Under the pieces are notes generated by a model. The model was given only the letters and a program-made list of their open reading frames with translations, did not search any database and was not told the origin of the DNA. A stretch of 64,000 nt of DNA from Planotetraspora phitsanulokensis (GTDB taxonomy: Bacteria > Actinomycetota > Actinomycetes > Streptosporangiales > Streptosporangiaceae). Shown here in pieces: positions 33,804 through 41,412 of the stretch (position 1 is the stretch's first letter; the number at the start of each line of letters is the position of its first letter). Position numbers and translations under genes: made by a program. Location: NCBI RefSeq assembly GCF_016863295.1, contig NZ_BOOP01000031.1, forward strand, positions 1 to 64,000. Direction: 5' to 3'.

Positions 33804-33860
33804 TTCGGTGTCCGAACCCGACCGTGCGGCGTCCGAAACAGCTCGTCCATTCGGCGTCCA
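33804..33860 (+). promoter_or_regulatory. Repeated TTCGGxGTCC sites, candidate AraC-binding region
   Basis: TTCGGTGTCCGAA (33804-33816) is a perfect 5-bp inverted repeat around TGT. A related TGCGGCGTCCGAA starts 21 bases later at 33825, and TTCGGCGTCCA starts at 33850. Two-turn spacing of the first pair and location between the divergent AraC and ubiX genes suggest activator half-sites. Confidence 0.4.
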
Positions 33861-33892
33861 TCTCGCCGGGCGAATCGAGAGGGTTGATCATC

Positions 33893-34483
33893 GTGCGACT
33901 GATCGTGGGCATGACGGGCGCGACGGGTGCGGTGTTCGGCATCCGGCTGCTGGAGAACCTGGCCGACCTGCCGGAGGTGGAGGTCCACCTGGTGCTCAGC
34001 CGCTGGGCGCGGACCACGATCGAGCTGGAGACCGGTCTCACGGTCGCCGAGGTCGGCGCGCTCGCCGATGTCGTCTACCAGCCCGAGGACCAGGGCGCGC
34101 CGATCTCCTCGGGCTCGTTCAGGACCGCCGGCATGGTGATCGCACCGTGCTCGATGAAGACCCTGGCCGCGATCCGCGCCGGATACGCCGACGGGCTGAT
34201 CGCCCGCGCCGCCGACGTGGTCATCAAGGAGCGGCGCAAGCTCGTGCTCGTCCCGCGTGAGACCCCGCTGAGCGAGATCCACCTGGAGAACATGCTCGCG
34301 CTCAGCCGCCGGGGGGCACAGCTGATGCCGCCCATGCCGGCCTTCTACAACCACCCTCGATCGGTGGACGACATCGTCGACCACATCACGGCACGGGTCC
34401 TCGACCAGTTCGACCTGCCCGCACCCCGCGCCCGGCGATGGGAGGGCATGCGCGCCGCCCGCGGCCTGCGCTCCGCCACCTGA
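33893..34483 (+). CDS. ubiX: Flavin prenyltransferase, UbiX/Pad1/VdcB type
   Basis: A 196-residue UbiX-family protein that makes prenylated FMN, the cofactor required by UbiD decarboxylases. Family landmarks: N-terminal RLIVGMTGATGAVFGIRLLE (FMN-binding loop), SGSFRTAGMVIAPCSMKTLA, ERRKLVLVPRETPLSEIHLE and MPPMPAFYNHPRSVDDIVDH. GTG33893 is chosen: GAGAGGG is nine bases upstream and the family begins MRLIVGMTG. It precedes the UbiD gene by 74 bases. In vanillate/4-hydroxybenzoate decarboxylase operons this gene is called vdcB or bsdB. Confidence 0.92.
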   Translation: MRLIVGMTGATGAVFGIRLLENLADLPEVEVHLVLSRWARTTIELETGLTVAEVGALADVVYQPEDQGAPISSGSFRTAGMVIAPCSMKTLAAIRAGYADGLIARAADVVIKERRKLVLVPRETPLSEIHLENMLALSRRGAQLMPPMPAFYNHPRSVDDIVDHITARVLDQFDLPAPRARRWEGMRAARGLRSAT

Positions 34484-34557
34484 CCGGCACTCCGGCGACC
34501 GCTCCCCGGCCCGCACTCCCGCGCACCCGATCGTGCGACCTGTGAAAGGAACGACTC

Positions 34558-36282
34558 ATGGCCTACGACGACCTGCGGAGCTTTCTCGACACTCTCGACA
34601 AGGAAGGGCAACTCCTCCGGATCAGTCAGGAGGTGATGCCGGAGCCGGACGTCGCCGCCGCGGCGAACGCCGTACCGCGCCTCGGTGACGCGGCCCCCGC
34701 CCTCTACTTCGACAACGTCGCCGGCTTCACCGGCGCGAAGATCGCGATGAACGTCCACGGCTCGTGGGCCAACCACGCGCTCGCGCTGGGCCTGCCCAAG
34801 GAGACCGGCACCAGAGAACAGATCGAGGAGTTCACCAGGCGCTGGGCCGACTTCCCCGTCGAGCCCGATATGCGGGACGACCCGCCGTGGGCCGAGAACA
34901 CCATGGAAGGCGACGACGTCGACATCTTCTCGGTCCTCCCACTGGTGCGGCTGAACGAAGGCGACGGCGGCTTCTACATCGACAAGGCGGCGGTCGTCTC
35001 GAAGGATCCCGATGACCCGGACAACAGCGGCAAGCAGAACGTCGGCATCTACCGGATCGAGGTCACCGGCAAGGCGGCCCTGGCCATACAGCCGGTGCCC
35101 GTGCACGACATCGCCGAGCACCTGCGCAGGGCGGAGGAGAGGGGCGAGGACCTCCCCGTCGCCATCGCGATCGGCAACGACCCGGTCATCTCCATCGTCG
35201 CCTCCACCCCCATGAGGTACGACGAGAACGAGTACGGCCTGGCCGGCGCACTGCGCGGAGCGGCCGCTCCGATCAGCATGGCCCCGCTCACCGGACTGCC
35301 CGTGCCGTGGGGATCAGAAGTGATCATCGAGGGCGTCGTCGAGGGACGCAGGCGCGAGATAGAAGGACCCTTCGGCGAGTTCACCGGGCACTACTCCGGC
35401 GGGCGCAGAATGCCCGTCATCCGCATCGACAGGATCTCGTACCGCACGAACCCCGTCTTCGAGCACCTCTACCTCGGCATGCCGTGGACCGAGATCGACT
35501 ACCTGATGGCCGCCAACACGTGCGTGCCGATGTACACCCAGCTCAAGGCCGACTTCCCCGAGGTTCAGGCAGTGAACGCGATGTACACCCACGGACTGGT
35601 CGTCATCGTGTCCACGAGAAAGCGGTACGGCGGGTTCGCCAAGGCCGTCGGCATGCGCGTTCTGACCACCCCGCACGGCCTCGGCTACGCCGCCACGGTG
35701 ATCGTGGTGGATGAGGACGTCAATCCGTTCGATCTGCCCCAGGTGATGTGGGCCCTGTCGACCAAGATGAACCCGGCGGACGACCTGGTCACCGTGCCGA
35801 ACCTGTCCGTCGTGGCGCTGGATCCCGCTGCCCGCACGCCCGGCGTCATCGACAAGTTGATCATCGATGCCACCACACCCGTGGCACCGGACACCCGCGG
35901 CAGCCACGGCACTCAGGTGCGCGACCTGCCCGAGACGAGCGAGTGGCTCGTCAAACTGCAGCAGCTGGCCGGCGGCCGCGCCGCGGCCTCCCCAGACAGG
36001 GAGCGTCATACACCGCACCATGCGGGAGACGCCGCTCCGAGCCACGACTCGATCTGCCCGCGCTGCGCGTACGAGACCGTCGAGAGGGTCTTCACCTCGC
36101 CGGTCACCGGCGCCTGGGACGTTCTGCGATGCGAGCAGTGCCTCTACATGTGGCGCACCAGCGAACCCGCTCGGCGGATCCGGCGCGACGCCTATCCGGA
36201 GGAGTTCCGGATGACGCTCGAGGACATCCGCGACGCCACCGAGATGCCGGTCATCCCACCGCTGCGAACCGCCGTCGAGTGA
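34558..36282 (+). CDS. UbiD-family aromatic acid decarboxylase (VdcC) fused to a VdcD-like zinc-ribbon domain
   Basis: A 574-residue protein. Residues 1 to about 480 are a UbiD/VdcC decarboxylase: DLRSFLDTLDKEGQLLRI, DIFSVLPLVRLNEGDGGFYI, EGPFGEFTGHYSGGRRMPV and GLGYAATVIVVDEDVNPFDL. These enzymes use prenyl-FMN to decarboxylate vanillate or 4-hydroxybenzoate reversibly. After a Pro/His/Arg-rich linker, the last 75 or so residues contain CPRCAYETVERVFTSPVTGA, CEQCLYMWRT and EEFRMTLEDIRDATEMPVIP, which match the separate small VdcD/BsdD subunit with its CxxC pairs. In described vdcBCD operons D is its own gene. AAAGGA lies seven bases before ATG34558. Confidence 0.88.
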   Translation: MAYDDLRSFLDTLDKEGQLLRISQEVMPEPDVAAAANAVPRLGDAAPALYFDNVAGFTGAKIAMNVHGSWANHALALGLPKETGTREQIEEFTRRWADFPVEPDMRDDPPWAENTMEGDDVDIFSVLPLVRLNEGDGGFYIDKAAVVSKDPDDPDNSGKQNVGIYRIEVTGKAALAIQPVPVHDIAEHLRRAEERGEDLPVAIAIGNDPVISIVASTPMRYDENEYGLAGALRGAAAPISMAPLTGLPVPWGSEVIIEGVVEGRRREIEGPFGEFTGHYSGGRRMPVIRIDRISYRTNPVFEHLYLGMPWTEIDYLMAANTCVPMYTQLKADFPEVQAVNAMYTHGLVVIVSTRKRYGGFAKAVGMRVLTTPHGLGYAATVIVVDEDVNPFDLPQVMWALSTKMNPADDLVTVPNLSVVALDPAARTPGVIDKLIIDATTPVAPDTRGSHGTQVRDLPETSEWLVKLQQLAGGRAAASPDRERHTPHHAGDAAPSHDSICPRCAYETVERVFTSPVTGAWDVLRCEQCLYMWRTSEPARRIRRDAYPEEFRMTLEDIRDATEMPVIPPLRTAVE

Positions 36283-36319
36283 GCCGGCCATAAATCGATC
36301 ATGGATTCGGGGGGACACC

Positions 36320-37837
36320 ATGAGATCTGCGACGCACGGCCATGACTTCATCGTGGTCGGCGGCGGCACCGCCGGATGCGTGCTCGCCGCCCGCCTGTCG
36401 GAGCGCGACGACACACGCGTGCTCCTGCTCGAGGCCGGCGACGGGCGGCCGCTGGAGGCCATGTCCAGGCCGCCCGCCTGGCCGACGCTGCTGCGGAGCC
36501 CGGCCTGCTGGGGCGACGTCACGATCGAACAGGCCGCCACCGGCACGTCCACTCTCCTGCCGCGCGGACGAGGGCTCGGCGGGTCGTCCTCGATCAACGG
36601 CATGATCTTCGCCCGCGGGCATCGTTCCAGCTACGACGCCTGGCAGTTGGAGGGGTGGAGCTTCGACGACCTGCTGCCCCACTTCAAACGCTCGGAGAAC
36701 GCACCGGGCCGGGACCCGGCGCTGCGCGGCGTCGGCGGGCCGTTGACCGTCGCGCCCGCCGATCCGGTCAATCCGGTGCTGGCCGCCTGCCTGGAGGCGG
36801 CCCTGGAGGCCGGCCATCCCCGGGCGTCCGACGTCGGCGGCGGGCTCGAGGAGGGGTTCGGGCCCGTCGATCTCAACATCGTCGGCGGCCTGCGGCAGAG
36901 CGCCGCCGACGCCTATCTGGCACCGGCCCTGGACCGGCCGAACCTGCGGGTGGTGCCCGGCGCGCTGGTCCACCGGCTGCGGATCGCCGGCGGCCGCTGC
37001 ACCGGAGTCGACTACAGCGCCGACGGGCAGCGGGCCACCGCCTCCTGCTCCGGGGAGGTCGTGCTGGCCGCCGGCACGATCGGGTCGGCGCAGCTGCTTC
37101 TGCAGTCCGGCGTCGGCCCGTCCGCCCACCTGCGCGAATCAGGCATCGACGTCGTTGTGGACCTCCCAGGAGTGGGAGAGAACCTGCATGATCACCCCAT
37201 GACCACCGTGGTGTACCGGGCGGCACGGCCGGTCCCGCCCGGCACGCACAACCACGCCGAGGTCTTCGGCCTGGTTCGCAGTGATCCCTCTCTGGACGAG
37301 CCCGACCTGCAGATCCTCTTCATCGACGGCCCGGGTCACATACCCGAGCCCGACGAGCAGGGTTACACGATCGGGGTCGGACTCATGCGCCCCCGCAGCC
37401 GCGGCACCGTACGCCTGGGCGGTCCGGAGCCGGGCACTCCTCCGGTGCTGGACCCGGCCTACTACGGCGACGACCGGGACCTGGCCGCAGTGGTCAGGGG
37501 GTTGCGAATGGCCCGTCAGATCGGCCGCGCGAGCGCCCTGGACCACTGGCGCGACCAGGAGGTGATGCCGGGACCCGACACGTTCGACGAGCCTGGCCTG
37601 CGCGACTACGCCCGCGCCACCCTGGCCTCCTACTTCCATCCGGTGGGCACCTGCCGGATCGGGGACGACGGCATGGCCGTCGTCGATCGCGACCTTCGGG
37701 TGCGCGGCATCAGCGGGCTTCGGGTGGCCGACGCCTCGGTGATCCCCTCCGTTCCGTCGGCCAACACCAACGCGACGGTCTACGCCATCGCCGAGCGCGC
37801 GGCCGAACTCATCGCGGGCCCACCGCAGGGGGAGTAG
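36320..37837 (+). CDS. GMC-family FAD oxidoreductase (alcohol oxidase/dehydrogenase)
   Basis: A 505-residue glucose-methanol-choline oxidoreductase. FAD motif FIVVGGGTAGCVLAARLSE (10-28), the GMC signatures RGRGLGGSSSINGMIFARGH and LLQSGVGPSAHL, and the C-terminal active-site pair: His in SYFHPVGTCRIG and Asn in SVPSANTNATVYAIAER. The length suits choline dehydrogenase or aryl-alcohol oxidase relatives. ATG36320 follows GGGGGG by five bases, 37 bases after the UbiD gene, so it is in the operon. It may oxidise an aromatic alcohol upstream of the decarboxylation; this is inferred. Confidence 0.9.
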   Translation: MRSATHGHDFIVVGGGTAGCVLAARLSERDDTRVLLLEAGDGRPLEAMSRPPAWPTLLRSPACWGDVTIEQAATGTSTLLPRGRGLGGSSSINGMIFARGHRSSYDAWQLEGWSFDDLLPHFKRSENAPGRDPALRGVGGPLTVAPADPVNPVLAACLEAALEAGHPRASDVGGGLEEGFGPVDLNIVGGLRQSAADAYLAPALDRPNLRVVPGALVHRLRIAGGRCTGVDYSADGQRATASCSGEVVLAAGTIGSAQLLLQSGVGPSAHLRESGIDVVVDLPGVGENLHDHPMTTVVYRAARPVPPGTHNHAEVFGLVRSDPSLDEPDLQILFIDGPGHIPEPDEQGYTIGVGLMRPRSRGTVRLGGPEPGTPPVLDPAYYGDDRDLAAVVRGLRMARQIGRASALDHWRDQEVMPGPDTFDEPGLRDYARATLASYFHPVGTCRIGDDGMAVVDRDLRVRGISGLRVADASVIPSVPSANTNATVYAIAERAAELIAGPPQGE

Positions 37838-37850
37838 GGAGCCGATGCCG

Positions 37851-37887
37851 GACGCGCTGGTCGGGCGCGGAACCCGATCAGCGCGTC
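37851..37887. terminator. 15-bp hairpin ending the decarboxylase operon
   Basis: GACGCGCTGGTCGGG and CCCGATCAGCGCGTC form a 15-bp stem with one G-U pair around a 7-base loop, 14 bases after the GMC stop and 17 bases before the end of the convergent hydrolase gene. Confidence 0.8.
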
Positions 37888-37903
37888 GCGGACGACAGGG
37901 GTC

Positions 37904-38647
37904 TCAGCCCAGGTGCCGGGTGAAGAACCGCAGCGTGCTGTCCAGCTCGAACGCCGGGATCTCCCCGTGCCTGCCCGGGTTGGCGTGCAGCGTCTTCTCG
38001 GTTGAGGCGAAGGCGTCGAACAGCGCCAGACTCGCCGCCCGGGGGACCATCTCGTCGTCCCACTGCACCAGGAACTCCAGCGGGACGGTGATCTGTGCGG
38101 CGGCCTCGGCCGAGGTCTCCGCCCCGTTCAGACCCAGCACCGCCGCGCGGACGCGGGGCTCGGCGGCGATGAACGGGACGCCGAGCCCGCAGCCCATCGA
38201 CATGCCCCAGTAACCCACCGGACCGGGGCCGACGTGGTCGAGTTCCTGGACCGCGTCCACGACCGCCCGCCATTCCGGGACGGCCTGGCCGGCGAGAAGC
38301 GTGTGGAGAGCGGTGACCAGCGGAGTCAGTTCTCCTCCGGTCTGCGCGCGGGTCCGCATCTCGGCGATGATCCGGTGTTGTTCCTCACTTCTCGGCCGGT
38401 CGCCATGACCGGGCGCATCGACGGCCACCACCGCGAAGCCGCACTCGGCCGACAAACGCAGGGCGCGCGCGACGCCGTCGGGTGCCTGCTTGTGCCGGCC
38501 GCCGCCGTGTCCCATCAGGATCAGGGGACGGGTCCCGGCGGCACCGTCCGGCGTCCACAACACACCGGGGATCTCGCCGAAGGTGAAGGAGAGGGTGAAG
38601 AGCTGTTCGGTGACGCCGTCGTACGACGTCCGGGAGGTGAAGCGCAT
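37904..38647 (-). CDS. Alpha/beta hydrolase, dienelactone-hydrolase/acyl-esterase type
   Basis: A 247-residue alpha/beta hydrolase. The oxyanion region is LILMGHGGGRHKQAP; the nucleophile is the Ser of GYWGMSMGCG; the acid and base appear to be the Asp in VQWDDEMVP and the His in NPGRHGEIPAFE. VAVDAPGHGDRP is also typical. The length and order suit small cytoplasmic esterases or dienelactone-hydrolase-like proteins. It is convergent with the GMC gene and divergent from nothing close; the substrate is not evident. An AAAGG lies 11 bases before ATG38647. Confidence 0.82.
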   Translation of the reverse strand: MRFTSRTSYDGVTEQLFTLSFTFGEIPGVLWTPDGAAGTRPLILMGHGGGRHKQAPDGVARALRLSAECGFAVVAVDAPGHGDRPRSEEQHRIIAEMRTRAQTGGELTPLVTALHTLLAGQAVPEWRAVVDAVQELDHVGPGPVGYWGMSMGCGLGVPFIAAEPRVRAAVLGLNGAETSAEAAAQITVPLEFLVQWDDEMVPRAASLALFDAFASTEKTLHANPGRHGEIPAFELDSTLRFFTRHLG

Positions 38648-38826
38648 TGCGTTCCAAGCCTTTCGGGATGCCTTCTGCGGGCACTCCCTAAGCCACGCGG
38701 GGGAGGGAGGCCCGACCTGTCACAACGTTGATCGGTCTCACCTCCTCAGTTCGCAGCGGCAAACGGCTTCGCCGAAGTTAGCACAACCGGCTTCCCGCTT
38801 GTAGGTCTTTGTCCGGACATATGGCA

Positions 38827-39261
38827 CTAGCGAGGTGCCGCGAGAACGTCCCGGAGCACGTCCTCCAGCGTGACGCGGGCCAGCTCGCGCCGCAGGGTCT
38901 CCTCGATGCCGTCGTAGATGCCCTGCATCGCCGGCTGGATGCCGTAACCCACCACGCACCCCTGGTCCGGAGTGGCGCGGTGCATCGCGAACAGCGGGCC
39001 GGGTTCCACCGCCTCGTACACGTCGAGCAGGGTGATCGACTCCAGGTCGCGCGCCAGCGACCAGCCTGCGCCCACGCCCCGCCGGGACTCCACGAGCCCC
39101 GCGCTGCGCAACTCGCCGAGCAGCCGCCTGATCACCACGGGATTGGTGTTCGCGCTGGTCGCGATCTGCTCGGAGGTGGCGACCTCGTGGCCCTGGCGCT
39201 GGTAGAGGCTGATCCAGGCCAACGCGTGGGCGGCGATGGTCAACCTGCTGTTGGCGCTCAT
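38827..39261 (-). CDS. Rrf2-family transcriptional regulator
   Basis: A 144-residue winged-helix regulator of the Rrf2 family: RLTIAAHALAWISLYQRQGH, ATSEQIATSANTNPVVIRRL then LGELRSAGLVESRRGVGAG, and ITLLDVYEAVEPGPLFAMHR. The Fe-S cysteine cluster of NsrR/IscR is not present (one Cys, in DQGCVVGYGI), so it belongs to the YwnA/thiol- or ligand-sensing type. ATG39261 follows GAGAGG by four bases. It diverges from an SDR gene; the 130 bases between are packed with repeats, suggesting that it controls both genes. Confidence 0.87.
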   Translation of the reverse strand: MSANSRLTIAAHALAWISLYQRQGHEVATSEQIATSANTNPVVIRRLLGELRSAGLVESRRGVGAGWSLARDLESITLLDVYEAVEPGPLFAMHRATPDQGCVVGYGIQPAMQGIYDGIEETLRRELARVTLEDVLRDVLAAPR

Positions 39262-39291
39262 GAACCCTCTCCTCTCGGCCGCAACGATCGA

Positions 39292-39359
39292 TGTTACGAC
39301 CAGGCGGTCGTAACAACAAATGTTGCGATGGGATCGTTGTAACAATTACTGTTACGACC
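39292..39359. promoter_or_regulatory. Cluster of TGTTACGACC inverted and direct repeats, likely Rrf2 operator
   Basis: TGTTACGACC (39292-39301) and its exact complement GGTCGTAACA (39306-39315) form a perfect palindrome around AGGC. A weaker pair follows: TGTTGCGAT (39321-39329) with ATCGTTGTAACA (39333-39344). A third TGTTACGACC stands at 39350-39359. The region is A/T-rich and lies between the divergent Rrf2 and SDR genes. Confidence 0.65.
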
Positions 39360-39393
39360 GTTCCCGGAAGGATCGATCAGCGAGGTGAGAAGA

Positions 39394-40149
39394 ATGGACA
39401 AGCCGCTCATGGGCAAGGTCGCCCTGGTCACCGGAGGGTCGCGCGGACTCGGAGCCGCGACCGTACGGCTGCTGGCCGAGCAGGGCGCCGACGTCGCGTT
39501 CACCTATGTCAGCTCCGACAGGCAGGCCCACGCCGTCGTCGAGGAGGTGCGCGGCAAGGGGGCGAAGGCCGTCGCCTTCAAATCCGACCAGGCGGACACG
39601 GGCCGGGCCCCGGCGTTGATCGACGACGTGGTCGCGTACTTCGGCGGCCTGGACATCCTCGTCAACAACGCGGCGATCTCGATCGAGCAGGGCCGCACGG
39701 TGGACGACCCGGACGCCGACACGGCCGCGCTGGACCGGATGCACGCCACCAACTACCTCGGCGTGATCGCCGTCATCCGGGCCGCCTCCCGAGTGCTGCG
39801 CGCGGACGGCCGCATCATCACGGTGAGCTCCGGGCTGGGCTCCCGGGTCGGCGTGCCGGGACTCGCCGACTACTCGGCGACCAAGTCGGGGATCGAGAGG
39901 TACACCATGGGCGTCGCACGGGATCTCGGGCCCCGGGGCATCACGGCCAACGTCGTGGAGGCCGGACTGATGGAGAGCGGCATGGAGCCGCCGGACCCCG
40001 AGACGCTCAAGGTCATGGTCGGCTCGCTGTCCCTGCAGCGCATGGGGCATCCCGACGAGATCGCCGTGGCGATCGCCTTCCTGGCGAGCCCTGCGGCGTC
40101 GTACATCACGGGCGCGGTGCTGGATGCCCACGGGGGATACAACGCCTGA
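39394..40149 (+). CDS. Short-chain dehydrogenase/reductase (FabG-like)
   Basis: A 251-residue classical SDR. NAD(P) motif TGGSRGLGAATVR (13-25), NNAAIS for the NNAG element, the active-site Ser in ITVSSGLGS, Tyr160-xxx-Lys164 in DYSATKSG, and the C-terminal PDEIAVAIAFLASPAASYIT followed by GAVLDAHGG. The cofactor loop lacks an early acidic residue (YVSSDRQA), which favours NADPH. ATG39394 has GAGG eight bases upstream. It is the probable target of the divergent Rrf2 regulator, an arrangement common for redox-response reductases. Confidence 0.88.
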   Translation: MDKPLMGKVALVTGGSRGLGAATVRLLAEQGADVAFTYVSSDRQAHAVVEEVRGKGAKAVAFKSDQADTGRAPALIDDVVAYFGGLDILVNNAAISIEQGRTVDDPDADTAALDRMHATNYLGVIAVIRAASRVLRADGRIITVSSGLGSRVGVPGLADYSATKSGIERYTMGVARDLGPRGITANVVEAGLMESGMEPPDPETLKVMVGSLSLQRMGHPDEIAVAIAFLASPAASYITGAVLDAHGGYNA

Positions 40150-40174
40150 ATCCTGACACCCCGACAGGTCTGGC

Positions 40175-40203
40175 TTGACTGTATAGGAGTCAGCATCTAG
40201 GTT
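40175..40203 (+). promoter_or_regulatory. Sigma-70-type promoter of the NAD(P)-protein/HxlR/MFS operon
   Basis: TTGACT (40175-40180) and TAGGTT (40198-40203) are 17 bases apart, 33 bases before the first start codon. GACT and AGTC (40177-40180 and 40188-40191) form a short inverted repeat in the spacer that could be an HxlR operator. Confidence 0.55.
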
Positions 40204-40235
40204 CTGACTATCGAATCGTGAAGTTAGGAGAGGTC

Positions 40236-40817
40236 GTGAGGGTGTTCCTCGCCGGTGCGTCCGGCGTGATCGGGCGGCGGCTGGTTCCCCTGCTGGTGCA
40301 GGCGGGGCACGTGGTCGGTGGCATGACGCGGTCGGCCGGCAAGATGGAGCTGCTGGCCGAGCTGGGCGCCGTGCCGATTCTGTGTGACGTCTTCGACCGG
40401 GACGCGTTGATCCAGGCGGTCCGTGACTTCAATCCGGACGTCGTTCTCAACGAGCTGACCGATCTGCCGGACGAGGTGGAGAAGATCGGTGACCACGCGG
40501 AGCTCAACGCCCGCATCCGCACCGAGGGCAACCAGAACCTGATCGAGGCGGCACGGCGGAGCGGGTCGCCGAAGATCCTGGCCCAGACCGTCGCCTGGCA
40601 GCTGCCTGACGGACCCGACGCCCGAGCCGTCGCCGCGCTGGAACGTTCCGTTCTCGCCGAAGGGGGCGTCGTGCTGAGCTACGGGCAGTTCTATGGGCCG
40701 GGCACCTACAACGAACAGCAGATCCCCGCGGAGCCCCGCGTGCAGATCGACCGTGCCGCCGAACGGACGGTCGAGCTGCTGGACGCGCCGTCGGGCGTCG
40801 TCGTCATCACCGACTAG
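40236..40817 (+). CDS. Short NAD(P)-binding epimerase-like protein
   Basis: A 193-residue Rossmann protein. It begins MRVFLAGASGVIGRRLVPLL (GxxGxxG nucleotide motif), then has PDVVLNELTDLPDEVEK, EGNQNLIEAARRSGSPKILA, VVLSYGQFYGPGTYN. It matches the N-terminal part of NAD-dependent epimerase/dehydratases but ends after about 190 residues instead of the usual 290 or so, with a compact tail (IPAEPRVQIDRAAERTVELL then DAPSGVVVITD). This may be a genuine short family rather than a truncation, because the tail still ends with a plausible strand. GTG40236 follows AGGAGAGG. The HxlR gene is 17 bases downstream. Confidence 0.78.
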   Translation: MRVFLAGASGVIGRRLVPLLVQAGHVVGGMTRSAGKMELLAELGAVPILCDVFDRDALIQAVRDFNPDVVLNELTDLPDEVEKIGDHAELNARIRTEGNQNLIEAARRSGSPKILAQTVAWQLPDGPDARAVAALERSVLAEGGVVLSYGQFYGPGTYNEQQIPAEPRVQIDRAAERTVELLDAPSGVVVITD

Positions 40818-40834
40818 CGACGTCAGGGGGAGTC

Positions 40835-41320
40835 GTGTCGCTCACGTTCGAAGGTGTTCTGGCCGATCGCAGCACGTGGCGGCTGGAGAACTGCTCGATC
40901 GGGAAGTCGATGGAGGTCATCGGCACGCGGTCGTCGATGCTGATCCTTCGCGAGGCCTTCTACGGCACGACGCGGTTCGACGACTTCGCCCGTCGGACGA
41001 AGCTCACCGACGCGATCGTCGCCGCCCGGCTGAAGGAACTGACCGACATCGGCCTGTTCGTCAGGCGGCCCTATCAGGAGCCGGGCAGGCGCAGCCGCTA
41101 CGAGTACCTCCTCACCGAGAAGGGCAGAGATCTCGTTCCCGCCGTGTTCGCGCTCATGCAGTGGGGCAACAAGCACCTCCAGGGCGACGACGGCGGGCCG
41201 CTGCGCCTGGTGGAACGAGGCACCGGTGAGCCGGTCGTGATCGGCCCGCGCACCGTGTCCGGGAGGGATCTCGAACTCGAGGACCTCGCGATCGTGGCGC
41301 ACGGCGATTGGGCCGGCTGA
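40835..41320 (+). CDS. HxlR-family transcriptional regulator
   Basis: A 161-residue winged-helix regulator: CSIGKSMEVIGTRSSMLILR then EAFYGTTRFDDFARRTKLTD, and GLFVRRPYQEPGRRSRYEYL with TEKGRDLVPAVFALMQWGNK. HxlR proteins usually sense quinones, aldehydes or other electrophiles and control adjacent oxidoreductase genes. GTG35-37 of the 40801 line (40835) is preceded by AGGGGG. It is sandwiched between the epimerase-like and MFS genes and probably autoregulates the operon through the promoter at 40175. Confidence 0.88.
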   Translation: MSLTFEGVLADRSTWRLENCSIGKSMEVIGTRSSMLILREAFYGTTRFDDFARRTKLTDAIVAARLKELTDIGLFVRRPYQEPGRRSRYEYLLTEKGRDLVPAVFALMQWGNKHLQGDDGGPLRLVERGTGEPVVIGPRTVSGRDLELEDLAIVAHGDWAG

Positions 41321-41412
41321 CAGAGCGGTTGAGCGTTCATCCGGCCGGGTTCACATCGGCCGTCACCGATTCTCCGACCACCGCGCGCGCGTGGTCTCTT
41401 CAAGGAACCGTC

